This document shows, piece by piece, positions 16,528 through 24,189 of a stretch of DNA of 30,468 nt. The notes beneath the pieces are model-generated. The model was given only the letters and a program-made list of their open reading frames with translations. It did no database searches and was not told the DNA's origin. The stretch lies in assembly GCA_964235615.1 (NCBI GenBank), contig CAXSEE010000032.1, positions 1-30,468 of the forward strand. Reading direction: 5' to 3'. Positions within the stretch are counted from its first letter, which is position 1, and each line of letters opens with the position of its first letter. A program made the translations under genes and the position numbers. The DNA is from Lichenicoccus sp964235615. GTDB taxonomy: Bacteria > Pseudomonadota > Alphaproteobacteria > Acetobacterales > Acetobacteraceae.

Positions 16528-17670
16528 ATGAACAAGAGCTATGACCTGGCCATCGTAGGCGCCGGCATCATCGGCCTCGCGCACGCGTACGCGGCCGCCA
16601 GGATGGGCAAGCGCGTGGTGGTCGTCGATCGCGACAAGCGGGCCAACGGCGCGTCGATACGCAATTTCGGGTTCGTCACCGTGACCGGCCAGGAACGCGG
16701 CGATAGTTGGGAACTGGCCCGATCGACCCGCGACATCTGGGCCGAAGTCGCACCCCAGGCCGGGATCGAGCTGGAACAGAGCGGCCTCGTCGTCACCCTG
16801 CGCCGGCCCGAGGCGGTCGCCGTGGCAGAGGCGTTCCTGCAGACCGAGATGGGCGAAGGTTGCGCATGCCTGGGTGCTGCGGAGTTCCGTGACCGCCATG
16901 GCCAGATCGCGGCACGCGACGCCCTCGGCGCCCTGGTCAGCCCGCATGATCTCCGTGTCGAATCACGCACCGCCCTGCCGAAGCTGGCCGCCTTTCTCAC
17001 GTCCGTCCACGGCGTGACCTTCCTGACGGAGACAGCCGTGTATTCGGTGGCCCCGCCACGTATCGAGACCTCACGGGGGCCGGTTCAGGCCGATGCCGCC
17101 ATCGTCTGCCCGGGCGACGACTTCGTCACCCTGTTCGCGGACCGCATCGCCGCCTATCATCCGCGAAGATGCCGCCTGTCCATGCTGCGCCTCGCCTCGC
17201 CCGGCTTGCGGATGCCGTCGCCGGTGATGTCCGACCTGACCCTGGCCCGCTATGCCGGCTATGCCGCCCTGCCGCAGGCCGAGGCACTCCGGAAGCGCCT
17301 GGCCGCCGAGCAGCCGGCGCATCTCGCCCATGGCGTGCATCTGATCGTCGTGCAGAGCGCCGACGGCTCGCTGGTGGTCGGCGACAGCCATCACTATGAC
17401 GACCTGCCGGCTCCGTTCGCGCCAGCCGAGGCGGAGGCCTGCATTCTCGACGAGTTCCAGCGCGCGACCGGCCTGCAGCCGCCGCCGGTGATCGAGCGCT
17501 GGGTCGGAACCTATTCGGTCGCTGACGGGCGGACCTATTTCATCGACACGCCGTCGGACAATGTGCGCCTGGTGATGGTGACCAGCGGCTCGGGCGCCTC
17601 GATCGGCTTCGCGCTCGCCGAGCGCACCATTGCCGACCTGTTTGGAGCCCGTACAGGAGCCCGAAGATGA
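16528..17670 (+). CDS. Phosphonate-associated FAD-dependent amine oxidoreductase (TIGR03364 type)
   Basis: This 380-residue D-amino-acid-oxidase-like flavoprotein has the FAD-binding 'GAGIIG' at 11-16, a family-typical 'GASIRNFGFVTVTGQERG' (about 42-59), and a C-terminal 'SGSGASIGFALAERTI' that closes the FAD site. TIGR03364 members cluster with phosphonatase genes and are thought to oxidise aminophosphonates. Work I recall on such recurrent flavoenzymes found activity toward N-methylated 2-aminoethylphosphonate, giving phosphonoacetaldehyde. The stop overlaps the ATG of phnX (ATGA at 17667), so product and next enzyme are tightly coupled: this enzyme would make phosphonoacetaldehyde and PhnX would cleave it. 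No PhnW transaminase is present in the window, which makes this enzyme the likely source of the aldehyde. Confidence 0.85.
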   Translation: MNKSYDLAIVGAGIIGLAHAYAAARMGKRVVVVDRDKRANGASIRNFGFVTVTGQERGDSWELARSTRDIWAEVAPQAGIELEQSGLVVTLRRPEAVAVAEAFLQTEMGEGCACLGAAEFRDRHGQIAARDALGALVSPHDLRVESRTALPKLAAFLTSVHGVTFLTETAVYSVAPPRIETSRGPVQADAAIVCPGDDFVTLFADRIAAYHPRRCRLSMLRLASPGLRMPSPVMSDLTLARYAGYAALPQAEALRKRLAAEQPAHLAHGVHLIVVQSADGSLVVGDSHHYDDLPAPFAPAEAEACILDEFQRATGLQPPPVIERWVGTYSVADGRTYFIDTPSDNVRLVMVTSGSGASIGFALAERTIADLFGARTGARR

Positions 17671-18479
17671 GCCATCCGATCAAGGCGGTGATCTTCGACT
17701 GGGCCGGAACCATGGTCGACTTCGGCTGCATGGCCCCCGTCTCCGCCCTGATCGACGCCTTCGCCGCCCATGGCGTCGGCATCACGGCGGCACAGGCGCG
17801 CCGCGACATGGGCCGGGCCAAGCACGACCACGTCGCGGCGATCATGGCGGATCCGTCGGTAGCCGCCGCCTGGACCGCGGCCAAGGGTGCGGCGCCGAGC
17901 GCGCCCGACAGCGACGCCGTATATCTGGCGCTCGAACCGCTGATCGAGGCGGCGGCCACCCGTTGCGCCGGCCTGATCCCGGGTGCCGCCGCGGCAGCCG
18001 CATATCTCGAAAGCCGCGGCATCAAGATCGGCTCCGGCACCGGCTACACCCGCCAGATGATGTCCGGCATCCTGCCGCTGGCCGCGGCCCAGGGCTACGC
18101 TCCAGCCGTTGTCGTCTGCGCGGGGGAAACCCCGTCCGGGCGCCCTGCCCCGCTGATGACCTGGAAGGCGCTCGTCGAGCTGGACGCCTGGCCGTCCCAG
18201 GCCTGCGTCAAGGTCGACGATGCCGCGGTAGGCATAGAGGAGGGCCGCCACGCCGGTTGCTGGACCATCGGCGTGGCGGCATCCGGCAACGGCGTCGGTC
18301 TCAGCCTGGCCGAGTATGGCGCCCTCGACGGCGCGGATCGGCTGGCGCGTATCGCCGCTTCCGCGGAACTGCTGAAGGCGGCGGGCGCGGACTACATCAT
18401 CGACACGATCGCCGATGCCGGGCCGGTGCTGGAGGCGATCGCGTCCCGCATCGCCGCCGGCGAACGGCGCGCCGCCTGA
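17667..18479 (+). CDS. phnX: Phosphonoacetaldehyde hydrolase (phosphonatase)
   Basis: This 270-residue HAD-superfamily enzyme hydrolyses phosphonoacetaldehyde to acetaldehyde and phosphate. Visible active-site features are the nucleophile D11 in 'FDWAGTMVDFG', the Schiff-base lysine K52 in 'MGRAKHDHV' (the position of Lys53 in the Bacillus enzyme), 'KIGSGTGYTRQMM' in the core, 'GRPAPLM' with the phosphate-contacting Arg, and 'KVDDAAVGIEEGRHAG' for Mg2+ binding. The canonical 'KVGD' is KVDD here, a small substitution next to the conserved Asp. Length matches the family. It is the last gene of the receptor-sulfotransferase-oxidase operon and faces the small membrane-protein gene. Confidence 0.93.
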   Translation: MSHPIKAVIFDWAGTMVDFGCMAPVSALIDAFAAHGVGITAAQARRDMGRAKHDHVAAIMADPSVAAAWTAAKGAAPSAPDSDAVYLALEPLIEAAATRCAGLIPGAAAAAAYLESRGIKIGSGTGYTRQMMSGILPLAAAQGYAPAVVVCAGETPSGRPAPLMTWKALVELDAWPSQACVKVDDAAVGIEEGRHAGCWTIGVAASGNGVGLSLAEYGALDGADRLARIAASAELLKAAGADYIIDTIADAGPVLEAIASRIAAGERRAA

Positions 18480-18507
18480 CCCTGATGGCGGGCTCAGCTG
18501 GGCCTGG

Positions 18508-18786
18508 TCAGGACGGTTTGATGACGACCATGACAGGATCGTGCGGCAGCACCGCGTGCGGCCGCCGGCCGATATTGGCGCTACGGTACCGGGTCGCGTG
18601 CTCGAACCCGGTGACGCCGCCGACGAAGATCAGGATGGTGGCGATCACCGCGAACAGGGCGTAGCGCCAGGTGTCGCGGCTCAGCTCGGCTTCGAGGCGC
18701 TCGTGTTCGGCATTGAGTTTTCCGCTGTAGGACGCGATCCGTTCGCCAAGCCCCGCGGTGGTCGTGTGCGTCGGTTCAAGTGCCAT
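18508..18786 (-). CDS. Small single-TM protein of unknown function
   Basis: This 92-residue protein has a charged, helical N-terminal half ('ERIASYSGKLNAEHERLEAE', about 15-34), one transmembrane helix ('YALFAVIATILIFVGGVTGF', about 42-61) and a basic tail. The start ATG at 18786 has AAGG four bases upstream. I do not recognise a family. It converges with phnX with a 28-base gap and is divergent from the ABC importer operon. Confidence 0.55.
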   Translation of the reverse strand: MALEPTHTTTAGLGERIASYSGKLNAEHERLEAELSRDTWRYALFAVIATILIFVGGVTGFEHATRYRSANIGRRPHAVLPHDPVMVVIKPS

Positions 18787-18868
18787 TGCCTTACATTAGT
18801 TAGCCGCAACCCGGTCCGCCACCACTTCCTGTCCGCCCTAATCCGAACATTGCGTCGCATCGCAGCAT

Positions 18869-18901
18869 TTTGTCATTTGTCGGGACGATTTGACATTTGT
18901 C
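18869..18901 (+). repeat. Two 13-bp direct repeats, 20-bp period (candidate operator)
   Basis: TTTGTCATTTGTC (18869-18881) and TTTGACATTTGTC (18889-18901) differ at one base and start 20 bases apart, about two helical turns. The second copy contains the perfect palindrome TGACATTGTCA-like core TGACA-TT-TGTCA and overlaps the candidate -35 box. This spacing suits cooperative binding of a regulator on one face of the DNA. Confidence 0.45.
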
Positions 18902-18919
18902 AGACCTGCGGCCTAATTT
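18890..18919 (+). promoter_or_regulatory. Candidate promoter of the ABC importer operon
   Basis: TTGACA (18890-18895) is followed after 18 bases by TAATTT (18914-18919), a good sigma-70 match about 60 bases before the ATPase start at 18980. The -35 box lies inside the second 13-bp direct repeat, so a protein bound there would compete with RNA polymerase. Confidence 0.5.
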
Positions 18920-18979
18920 GCGGCGTCCAAGAGCGTGCCGCAAAGAGCGTAACCAACAACGTGCCATGAAAAAATCCGG

Positions 18980-20655
18980 ATGGTAGAACAGCCCAGCGAG
19001 GCCATTTCCTGCGAGGCCTTGTCGAAGGCGTTCGACGGCGTTCCGGTACTGCGCGACATCTCGGTGCGCTTCATGACCGGCAGCGTCAACGTCCTGGCCG
19101 GAGAGAATGGCGNNNNNNNNNNNNNNNNNNNNNNNNNNNNNNNNNNNNNNNNNNNNNNNNNNNNNNNNNNNNNNNNNNNNNNNNNNNNNNNNNNNNNNNN
19201 NNNNNNNNNNNNATCTCGGTGCGCTTCATGACCGGCAGCGTCAACGTCCTGGCCGGAGAGAATGGCGCCGGGAAATCCACCCTGTTCAAGCTCATCGCCG
19301 GCCAGTTGACGCCGGATGGCGGCAGCCTGTCGCTGCATGGCAGGCCGATACGCCGGTTCGACCCGAAGCAGGCGCAGGCCATGGGTGTCTCCATCATTCC
19401 CCAGGAGCTGGCGCCGATACCGGAAATGCAGCTGTGGCAGAATCTGCTGATCGGGCATGAGACGACCGGACCCTTCGGGCTGGTGAAGCGCCGCCGGATG
19501 ATCGACCAGGCCGCCACCATGCTGGGCAGCGTCGGTCTCGATCTCGACCCGACGATGCCGATGCACAAGCTCGGCGTCGCCGCGACGCAGATGGTCGAGA
19601 TCCTGAAGGCGACCTCGTGGGACAGCCGCATCGTGCTGATGGACGAGCCGTCTTCGTCGCTTTCTTCGCGCGAGACCGAGCAGCTGTTCCGGGTGATACG
19701 CATGATGCGCGAGCGCGGCACCTGCATCCTCTACACCAGCCACCGCATGGAGGAGATCGAGGCGATCTCCGACACGGTGGCGATCATGCGCGACGGCGCC
19801 ATCATCCGCCACGAGGCGACCTCGGCCCTGAGCGAGCAGGAGATCATCACCGACATGGTCGGCCGCGAGATCACCGAGCTGTTCCCCGACCGCCGCGTCG
19901 AGCGGAACGTCGCCGAGCCGATGCTGAGCGTGCAGGGCTTGCGGGTCGAGGGCTACAACCAGAGCGTCTCGTTCACCCTGCGCCCCGGCGAGATACTGGG
20001 CTTCGGCGGCCTGGTCGGCGCCGGACGCAGCGAGATGCTGGAGGCGATCTTCGGGCTGCGGCCGGCCACCGGCACGGTGATGCTCGACGGCAAGCCGCTG
20101 CCGCTGGGCGACATGACGCAGTCGATCAGCCGCGGCATCGCCATGGTGCCGGAGGACCGCAAGCTGGCCGGCGTGCTGACCTCGCTGTCGATCCTGGACA
20201 ACATCACCCTGCCGCATCTCGACCGCTTCACCGGCATGCTCGGGCTGGTCGACAACCCCAAGCGCCGCGCCCGCGCGCTGGACGTGCTCAAGCGCACGCA
20301 GGTGCTGTACGCGACGCTCGGCCAGCGGGTCGGGCATCTGTCGGGCGGCAACCAGCAGAAGGTCGCCCTGGCGCGCTGGCTGGTGACGGGAATGCCGCGC
20401 GTGCTGATCCTGGACGAGCCGACGCGCGGCATCGACGTCGGCGCGCGCTCCGAGCTGTATCGGCTGTTCAACGAGCTGGCGGCGCAGGGTGTGGCGATCC
20501 TGCTCGCGTCGTCGGACATGCCGGAGCTGATCAATTTGTCGCACCGCGTGCTGGTCATGCGCGGCGGCGGCATCATGGGCGAACTGGCGAAAGACGAGCT
20601 GGACCAGGAACGTATCCTGCGCCTGGCCATGGGGAGACATCTGGATGCCGCCTAG
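18980..20655 (+). CDS. Sugar ABC importer ATPase, RbsA/MglA-type (split by an artefactual N gap)
   Basis: This is a tandem two-domain ATPase. Before the gap it reads MVEQPSEAISCEALSKAFDG and continues to 'LAGENG'. After the gap the same 'VRFMTGSVNVLAGENG' is repeated and continues 'AGKSTL'. Removing the 100 Ns and one of the two 55-base copies restores one frame of 506 residues, the normal RbsA length. Domain 1 has Walker A 'GENGAGKST' (41-49 after joining) and Walker B 'IVLMDEPSSSL'. Domain 2 has the degenerate 'GLVGAGRSE', the signature 'LSGGNQQKVALARWL' and 'LILDEPTRGIDVG', all typical of carbohydrate importers of this class. The stop overlaps the permease start by 11 bases. The substrate is probably a sugar or polyol, judging from the downstream dehydrogenase. 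Confidence 0.9.
19058..19112 (+). repeat. 55-bp sequence duplicated across the assembly gap (left copy)
   Basis: Bases 19058-19112 are identical to 19213-19267 over 55 positions. The copies flank the N run directly, as expected when two contigs that really overlap by 55 bases were scaffolded with a placeholder gap instead of being merged. Confidence 0.95.
19113..19212. other. Assembly gap of 100 Ns
   Basis: Exactly 100 undetermined bases, a conventional placeholder length. The flanking duplication indicates that no real sequence is missing. Confidence 0.98.
19213..19267 (+). repeat. 55-bp sequence duplicated across the assembly gap (right copy)
   Basis: Identical to 19058-19112. Deleting 155 bases (the gap plus one copy) shifts the second part into the frame of the first, rejoining the ATPase at Walker A. 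Confidence 0.95.
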
Positions 20656-21643
20656 CCACGTGCCGGCGATCGCAGCACCTCCCCTGAAGCAGTCCATGGA
20701 CGCGCGCCGGATCGGCCGCTTCGCGTTGCGCTACTCGCTGGTGATCATCCTGGCCCTGTTCCTGGTGACGCTGGCGGTCTCGAACCGTTCGTTCCTGACG
20801 GTCTCGAACATGAACGTCATCCTGATCCAGGTGGCGGCGAACGCGCTGCTGGCGACCGGCGCGACCTTCGTGATCCTGACCGGCGGGATCGATCTGTCGG
20901 TCGGCAGCATCGTCGGCCTGGCCGGGGTCACGGCGGCCCTGTTCGCGCAGAATGACGGACCGATCCCGCTCGTGGAATCCATCGCCATCGGCATCCTCGC
21001 CGGCGGGGCGATCGGCGCCTTCAACGGGCTGCTGGTGGCGCTGGCGAAAGTGCCGCCGTTCGTCGCCACCCTGGGCAACATGACGGTCGCCTCGGGACTG
21101 GCGTTCGTGTTCAGCGACGGCCAGCCGATCTCGGGGCTGTCGGATCAGTTCCTGTCGCTGTCGGGAACAGTCGCCGGCATCTCGATCCCGGTGGTGGTCA
21201 TGATCGTCGTGGTGGCGATCTCGTGGGTGGTGCTGGCACGAACCAAGTTCGGCATGCATATCTACGCGGTCGGCGGCAATGCCCACGCGGCACGCGTCGC
21301 CGGCGTCAGCCTGAAGACCACGCGTCTCGCGGTCTACACCATCTCGGGCGTGCTGGCCGGCCTCGCCGGGGTGTTGCTGGCGGCACGGGCCACCGCGGGC
21401 ATCGCCAATACCGGTACCGGCTACGAGCTGAACGCGATCGCGGCGGCGGTGATCGGCGGCATCAGCCTGATGGGCGGGCGCGGCTCGCTGGTCGGCACGG
21501 TGTTCGGCTTCCTGATCATCGGCGTGCTCGATAACGGGCTCAACATCATCAACGTGTCGCCCTTCTACCAGTTGATCGTGAAGGGCCTGATCATCATCGG
21601 CGCCGTGTTCGTGGACAGCATCACGCACCGCACCGACGACTGA
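20645..21643 (+). CDS. Sugar ABC importer permease, RbsC-type
   Basis: This 332-residue inner-membrane protein of the BPD_transp_2 family has about ten hydrophobic segments. Typical sequence features are 'ATGATFVILTGGIDLSVGS' (about 75-93) and 'FGMHIYAVGGNAHAARVAG', the loop that contacts the ATPase, followed by 'LMGGRGSL' in the last third. The start at 20645 overlaps the ATPase stop and has GGGGAGA seven bases upstream. A later Met at 20696 is an alternative. It forms the pore of the importer with the preceding ATPase and the following binding protein. Confidence 0.92.
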   Translation: MPPSHVPAIAAPPLKQSMDARRIGRFALRYSLVIILALFLVTLAVSNRSFLTVSNMNVILIQVAANALLATGATFVILTGGIDLSVGSIVGLAGVTAALFAQNDGPIPLVESIAIGILAGGAIGAFNGLLVALAKVPPFVATLGNMTVASGLAFVFSDGQPISGLSDQFLSLSGTVAGISIPVVVMIVVVAISWVVLARTKFGMHIYAVGGNAHAARVAGVSLKTTRLAVYTISGVLAGLAGVLLAARATAGIANTGTGYELNAIAAAVIGGISLMGGRGSLVGTVFGFLIIGVLDNGLNIINVSPFYQLIVKGLIIIGAVFVDSITHRTDD

Positions 21644-21673
21644 AACTCTCAGAATAGAAAACGAGGAAACGAC

Positions 21674-22702
21674 ATGAAGATAGTCTCGACCCGAGCGGCG
21701 CTTGCGGGGGCAACCATGCTGGGCGCCGTCGCGGCAGCCGGCCCCGCGCTCGCGGACCGCGCCCATCCGGTGATCGGCGTCACCGTCTACGACATGAGCT
21801 CGTTCATCTCGGCGGGCAAGCAGGGCGTGGAGTCCGTGGCCAAGGCGAACGGCGCCACGGTGCTGTGGAACTCGGCGCATATGGACGTGAACGCGCAGAT
21901 CTCGCAGTTGCAGCAGTTCACCAACCAGAAGGTCGATGCGATCGTGATCGCGGCGGTCAACTCGGCAACGCTCGCTCCGCAGGTGGCAGCCGCCAAGGCC
22001 GCCGGCATCCCGGTGGTGATCACCAACCTCACGGTCAACCCGGAGGCGCAGAAGAGTGCCGTCTCCTACGTCGGACCCGATGACGTGAAGGCCGGCGAGC
22101 AGGAAGCCCAGCATCTGATCGACGCGATCCACGGCCAGGGCGGCGTCGTCGTGCTGCAAGGGCCGCTCGGCCAGTCCGGCGAGATCGACCGCACCAAGGG
22201 CATCAGGAACATCCTGGCCAAGAACCCCGGCGTGAAGCTGCTGGCGATCCAGCCGGCGAACTGGAAGCGCACAGAGGCCTACAGCGTGGCGCAGGACTTC
22301 CTGTCGCGCTACGGCGACCAGATCAAGGGCGTGATCTCGGAGAATGACGACATGGCCATCGGCACCATCCAGGCGCTGCGCGAGAAGGGCCTGGCGGGCA
22401 AGATCCCGGTCACCGGCGTCGATGGCATCAAGGACGGCATGCGCGCGGTGCGTGACGGCAACCAGCTCGAGACCAACCTGCAGAACGGCCCGCTGGAGCT
22501 CGGCATGGCGACGCAGGTGGCGATCAACCAGGCGGAAGGCAAGCCGATCCCGGCGGTGGCGATGTTCGTCATGCCCGAGATCACCAAGCAGAATGTCGCG
22601 CATTACTACGGGCAGATGTTCGTCGACCCGGACAAGTTCATCACCGACCTTCCCGGCCTGGTGAACAAGAACCTCGCCTCGGGCCATTACGCGGAGCAGT
22701 AG
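21674..22702 (+). CDS. Periplasmic sugar-binding protein, RbsB-type
   Basis: This 342-residue protein has a Sec signal peptide (1-27, cleavage after 'PALA') and a Peripla_BP_4 fold. 'IGVTVYDMSSFISAGKQGVE' is strand 1 plus helix 1, 'QLQQFTNQKVDAIVIAAVNS' is the typical second repeat, and 'GVISENDDMAIGTIQAL' is the hinge-side motif. 'TGVDGIKDGMRAV' follows. It should bind a sugar or sugar alcohol and deliver it to the permease. The start has GAGGAAA at good spacing. It ends inside an 18-bp tandem duplication that also carries the next gene's ribosome binding site. Confidence 0.92.
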   Translation: MKIVSTRAALAGATMLGAVAAAGPALADRAHPVIGVTVYDMSSFISAGKQGVESVAKANGATVLWNSAHMDVNAQISQLQQFTNQKVDAIVIAAVNSATLAPQVAAAKAAGIPVVITNLTVNPEAQKSAVSYVGPDDVKAGEQEAQHLIDAIHGQGGVVVLQGPLGQSGEIDRTKGIRNILAKNPGVKLLAIQPANWKRTEAYSVAQDFLSRYGDQIKGVISENDDMAIGTIQALREKGLAGKIPVTGVDGIKDGMRAVRDGNQLETNLQNGPLELGMATQVAINQAEGKPIPAVAMFVMPEITKQNVAHYYGQMFVDPDKFITDLPGLVNKNLASGHYAEQ

Positions 22703-22726
22703 GAGCCCGCGGAGCAATAGGAGCCA
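22691..22726 (+). repeat. Tandem 18-bp duplication over a stop codon and ribosome binding site
   Basis: GCGGAGCAGTAGGAGCCC (22691-22708) is followed directly by GCGGAGCAATAGGAGCCA (22709-22726), 16 of 18 identical. Each copy contains an in-line TAG and AGGAG. The second AGGAG serves the SDR start at 22731; the first TAG ends the binding protein. Confidence 0.8.
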
Positions 22727-22730
22727 CTTC

Positions 22731-23495
22731 ATGAGCGGCACGACATTCGATAGCGCCTTCGATTTCAAGGGAAAGGTCGCGATCGTCACCGGCGGCGCCG
22801 GCGGCATCGGCCACGCGATCGCGTCCGCGCTGGCGGATCGCGGGGCTACCCTGGTGATCATCGACAAGGCGGCGGATGTCGTGGCCGTCGCCGCGTCCCT
22901 GCCCGGTTCGGGACACCTCGGCTGTGCCTTGGACCTGCTCGACGCCGGGCTGCTGGAGCAGACGATCGACGGCATCGTCAGCCGCTTCGGGAAGATCGAC
23001 ATCCTGGTCAACAACGCCGGGATCGTCCGGCTGGCGCCCGCGGAGACCCTCCCGGTCGCCGACTGGGACGCAACGATGGCGGTGAATTTGAAGGCGCCGT
23101 TCATGATGTGCCAACTGGTCGGACGGCGGATGCTCGAACGCGGCCACGGGCGGATCGTCAACATCGCCTCCCAGGCCTCGATCGTGGCGCTGGACCAGCA
23201 TGTCGCCTACTGCGCCAGCAAGGCGGCGATCGTCAGCATGACCAAGATCCTGGCCCTCGAATGGGGACCGCGCGGCATCAACACCAACGCCATCAGCCCG
23301 ACCGTGGTCGATACCGAACTCGGCCGCAAAGCCTGGGAAGGCGAGAAGGGCGTGGTGTTCAAGCAGAAGATCCCGACCGGACGCTTCGCCCAGCCCGACG
23401 AGATCGCGCTGGCGGCCCTGTTCCTGCTGAGCGGTGCCGCGGCCATGATCAACGGCGAGAACCTGGTGGTGGATGGCGGCTACACGATCCAGTAA
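22731..23495 (+). CDS. SDR-family NAD(P)-dependent polyol dehydrogenase (threitol-dehydrogenase-like)
   Basis: This 254-residue classical short-chain dehydrogenase has cofactor loop 'TGGAGGIG' (20-27), 'NNAG' (94-97), and catalytic S147, Y160 and K164 ('VAYCASK'). D45 at the end of beta-2 ('LVIIDKA') points to NAD over NADP. The C-terminal part 'PTVVDTELGRKAWEGEKG' and 'MINGENLVVDGGYTI' resemble D-threitol/galactitol dehydrogenases as I remember them. It lies 28 bases after the binding-protein gene with a good AGGAG, so the imported substrate is likely a sugar alcohol that this enzyme oxidises first. Exact substrate not determinable. Confidence 0.87.
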   Translation: MSGTTFDSAFDFKGKVAIVTGGAGGIGHAIASALADRGATLVIIDKAADVVAVAASLPGSGHLGCALDLLDAGLLEQTIDGIVSRFGKIDILVNNAGIVRLAPAETLPVADWDATMAVNLKAPFMMCQLVGRRMLERGHGRIVNIASQASIVALDQHVAYCASKAAIVSMTKILALEWGPRGINTNAISPTVVDTELGRKAWEGEKGVVFKQKIPTGRFAQPDEIALAALFLLSGAAAMINGENLVVDGGYTIQ

Positions 23496-23501
23496 CCACG
23501 C

Positions 23502-24176
23502 GTGACGGCGCGCGAGCTGGCGGAGCTGCTGCGGGACTGCCCGGTCGCCTACCACATGGCCGAGCGGGGAAGCTGGGCGTCCATCCGCGAACATGGGCTG
23601 CTGAGCACGTCCGCGCTGCTCGATCTACATGGGATTGGTGGTGCGCAACGAGCCGCCATCGAGGCGATGCGCAGGCCGGAGAAGACGGCGCTCCAGCGCG
23701 ACGGGCTTCACCGGGTCATCATCAGGGACCAGAAGCCGATGGATGACGCCGGCCTGGCGCGGTCCCTCGACGACGGCCTGTCGCCGGCGGACTGGTATCG
23801 GCTGCTCAACCGGCGCGTGTTCTTCTGGTTGACGCGCGGGCGGCTGCTGAGACTGCTCACCGCCCGGCCCTACCGGAATGACGAGCATGACGTGCTGGAG
23901 CTCGACAGCGCCGCCCTCGTCGCCGCCTACCACCGGACCATCACGCTCTCGCCGATCAACAGCGGCGTGACGAAGCCGTTTCCGCAGCGGAGAGGGTCCG
24001 CGACATTTCTTCCGATCGCAGAGTATCCCTACGCGCAGTGGCGCAAAAAGCGTTCGGTGGGGGAGCGCGTGGTCGAGCTGACCATCGAGCACGGCGTGCC
24101 GGATATCGCCCGCTTCGTGCGGCGGGTGACGACCGTGCGCGGCGGCGAGACGATGGGTACGGTCTGGGCCGCTTGA
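23502..24176 (+). CDS. Uncharacterised protein with 'YHMAERGSW...HGLLS' N-terminus (DUF7002-like)
   Basis: This 224-residue soluble protein starts with GTG at 23502, six bases after the SDR stop; there is no clear Shine-Dalgarno sequence, so it may be translated by coupling. 'VAYHMAERGSWASIREHGLL' at about 15-34 resembles the 'yH.t....l.sIl.~GL' opening of ADP-ribosyltransferase-fold families such as DUF4433/DarT, a resemblance I infer by eye. Further conserved-looking blocks are 'RRVFFWLTRGRLLRLLTARP' (about 104-123) and 'ITLSPINSGVTKPFPQRRGS' (about 147-166). I believe it belongs to DUF7002; no function is known to me. It is the last gene of the importer operon, converging with the toxin gene. 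Confidence 0.75.
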   Translation: MTARELAELLRDCPVAYHMAERGSWASIREHGLLSTSALLDLHGIGGAQRAAIEAMRRPEKTALQRDGLHRVIIRDQKPMDDAGLARSLDDGLSPADWYRLLNRRVFFWLTRGRLLRLLTARPYRNDEHDVLELDSAALVAAYHRTITLSPINSGVTKPFPQRRGSATFLPIAEYPYAQWRKKRSVGERVVELTIEHGVPDIARFVRRVTTVRGGETMGTVWAA

Positions 24177-24189
24177 CCGCGGCTTGCTT

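Noticed and set aside
19058..19267. A true internal duplication or frameshift in the ABC ATPase
   Set aside because: The repeats are perfectly identical, flank an N run of exactly 100, and collapse into one normal-length in-frame gene.
20573..23164. An 863-codon open frame on the minus strand across permease, binding protein and SDR
   Set aside because: Rich in His/Asp/Arg with no fold signature and antisense to three well-supported genes.
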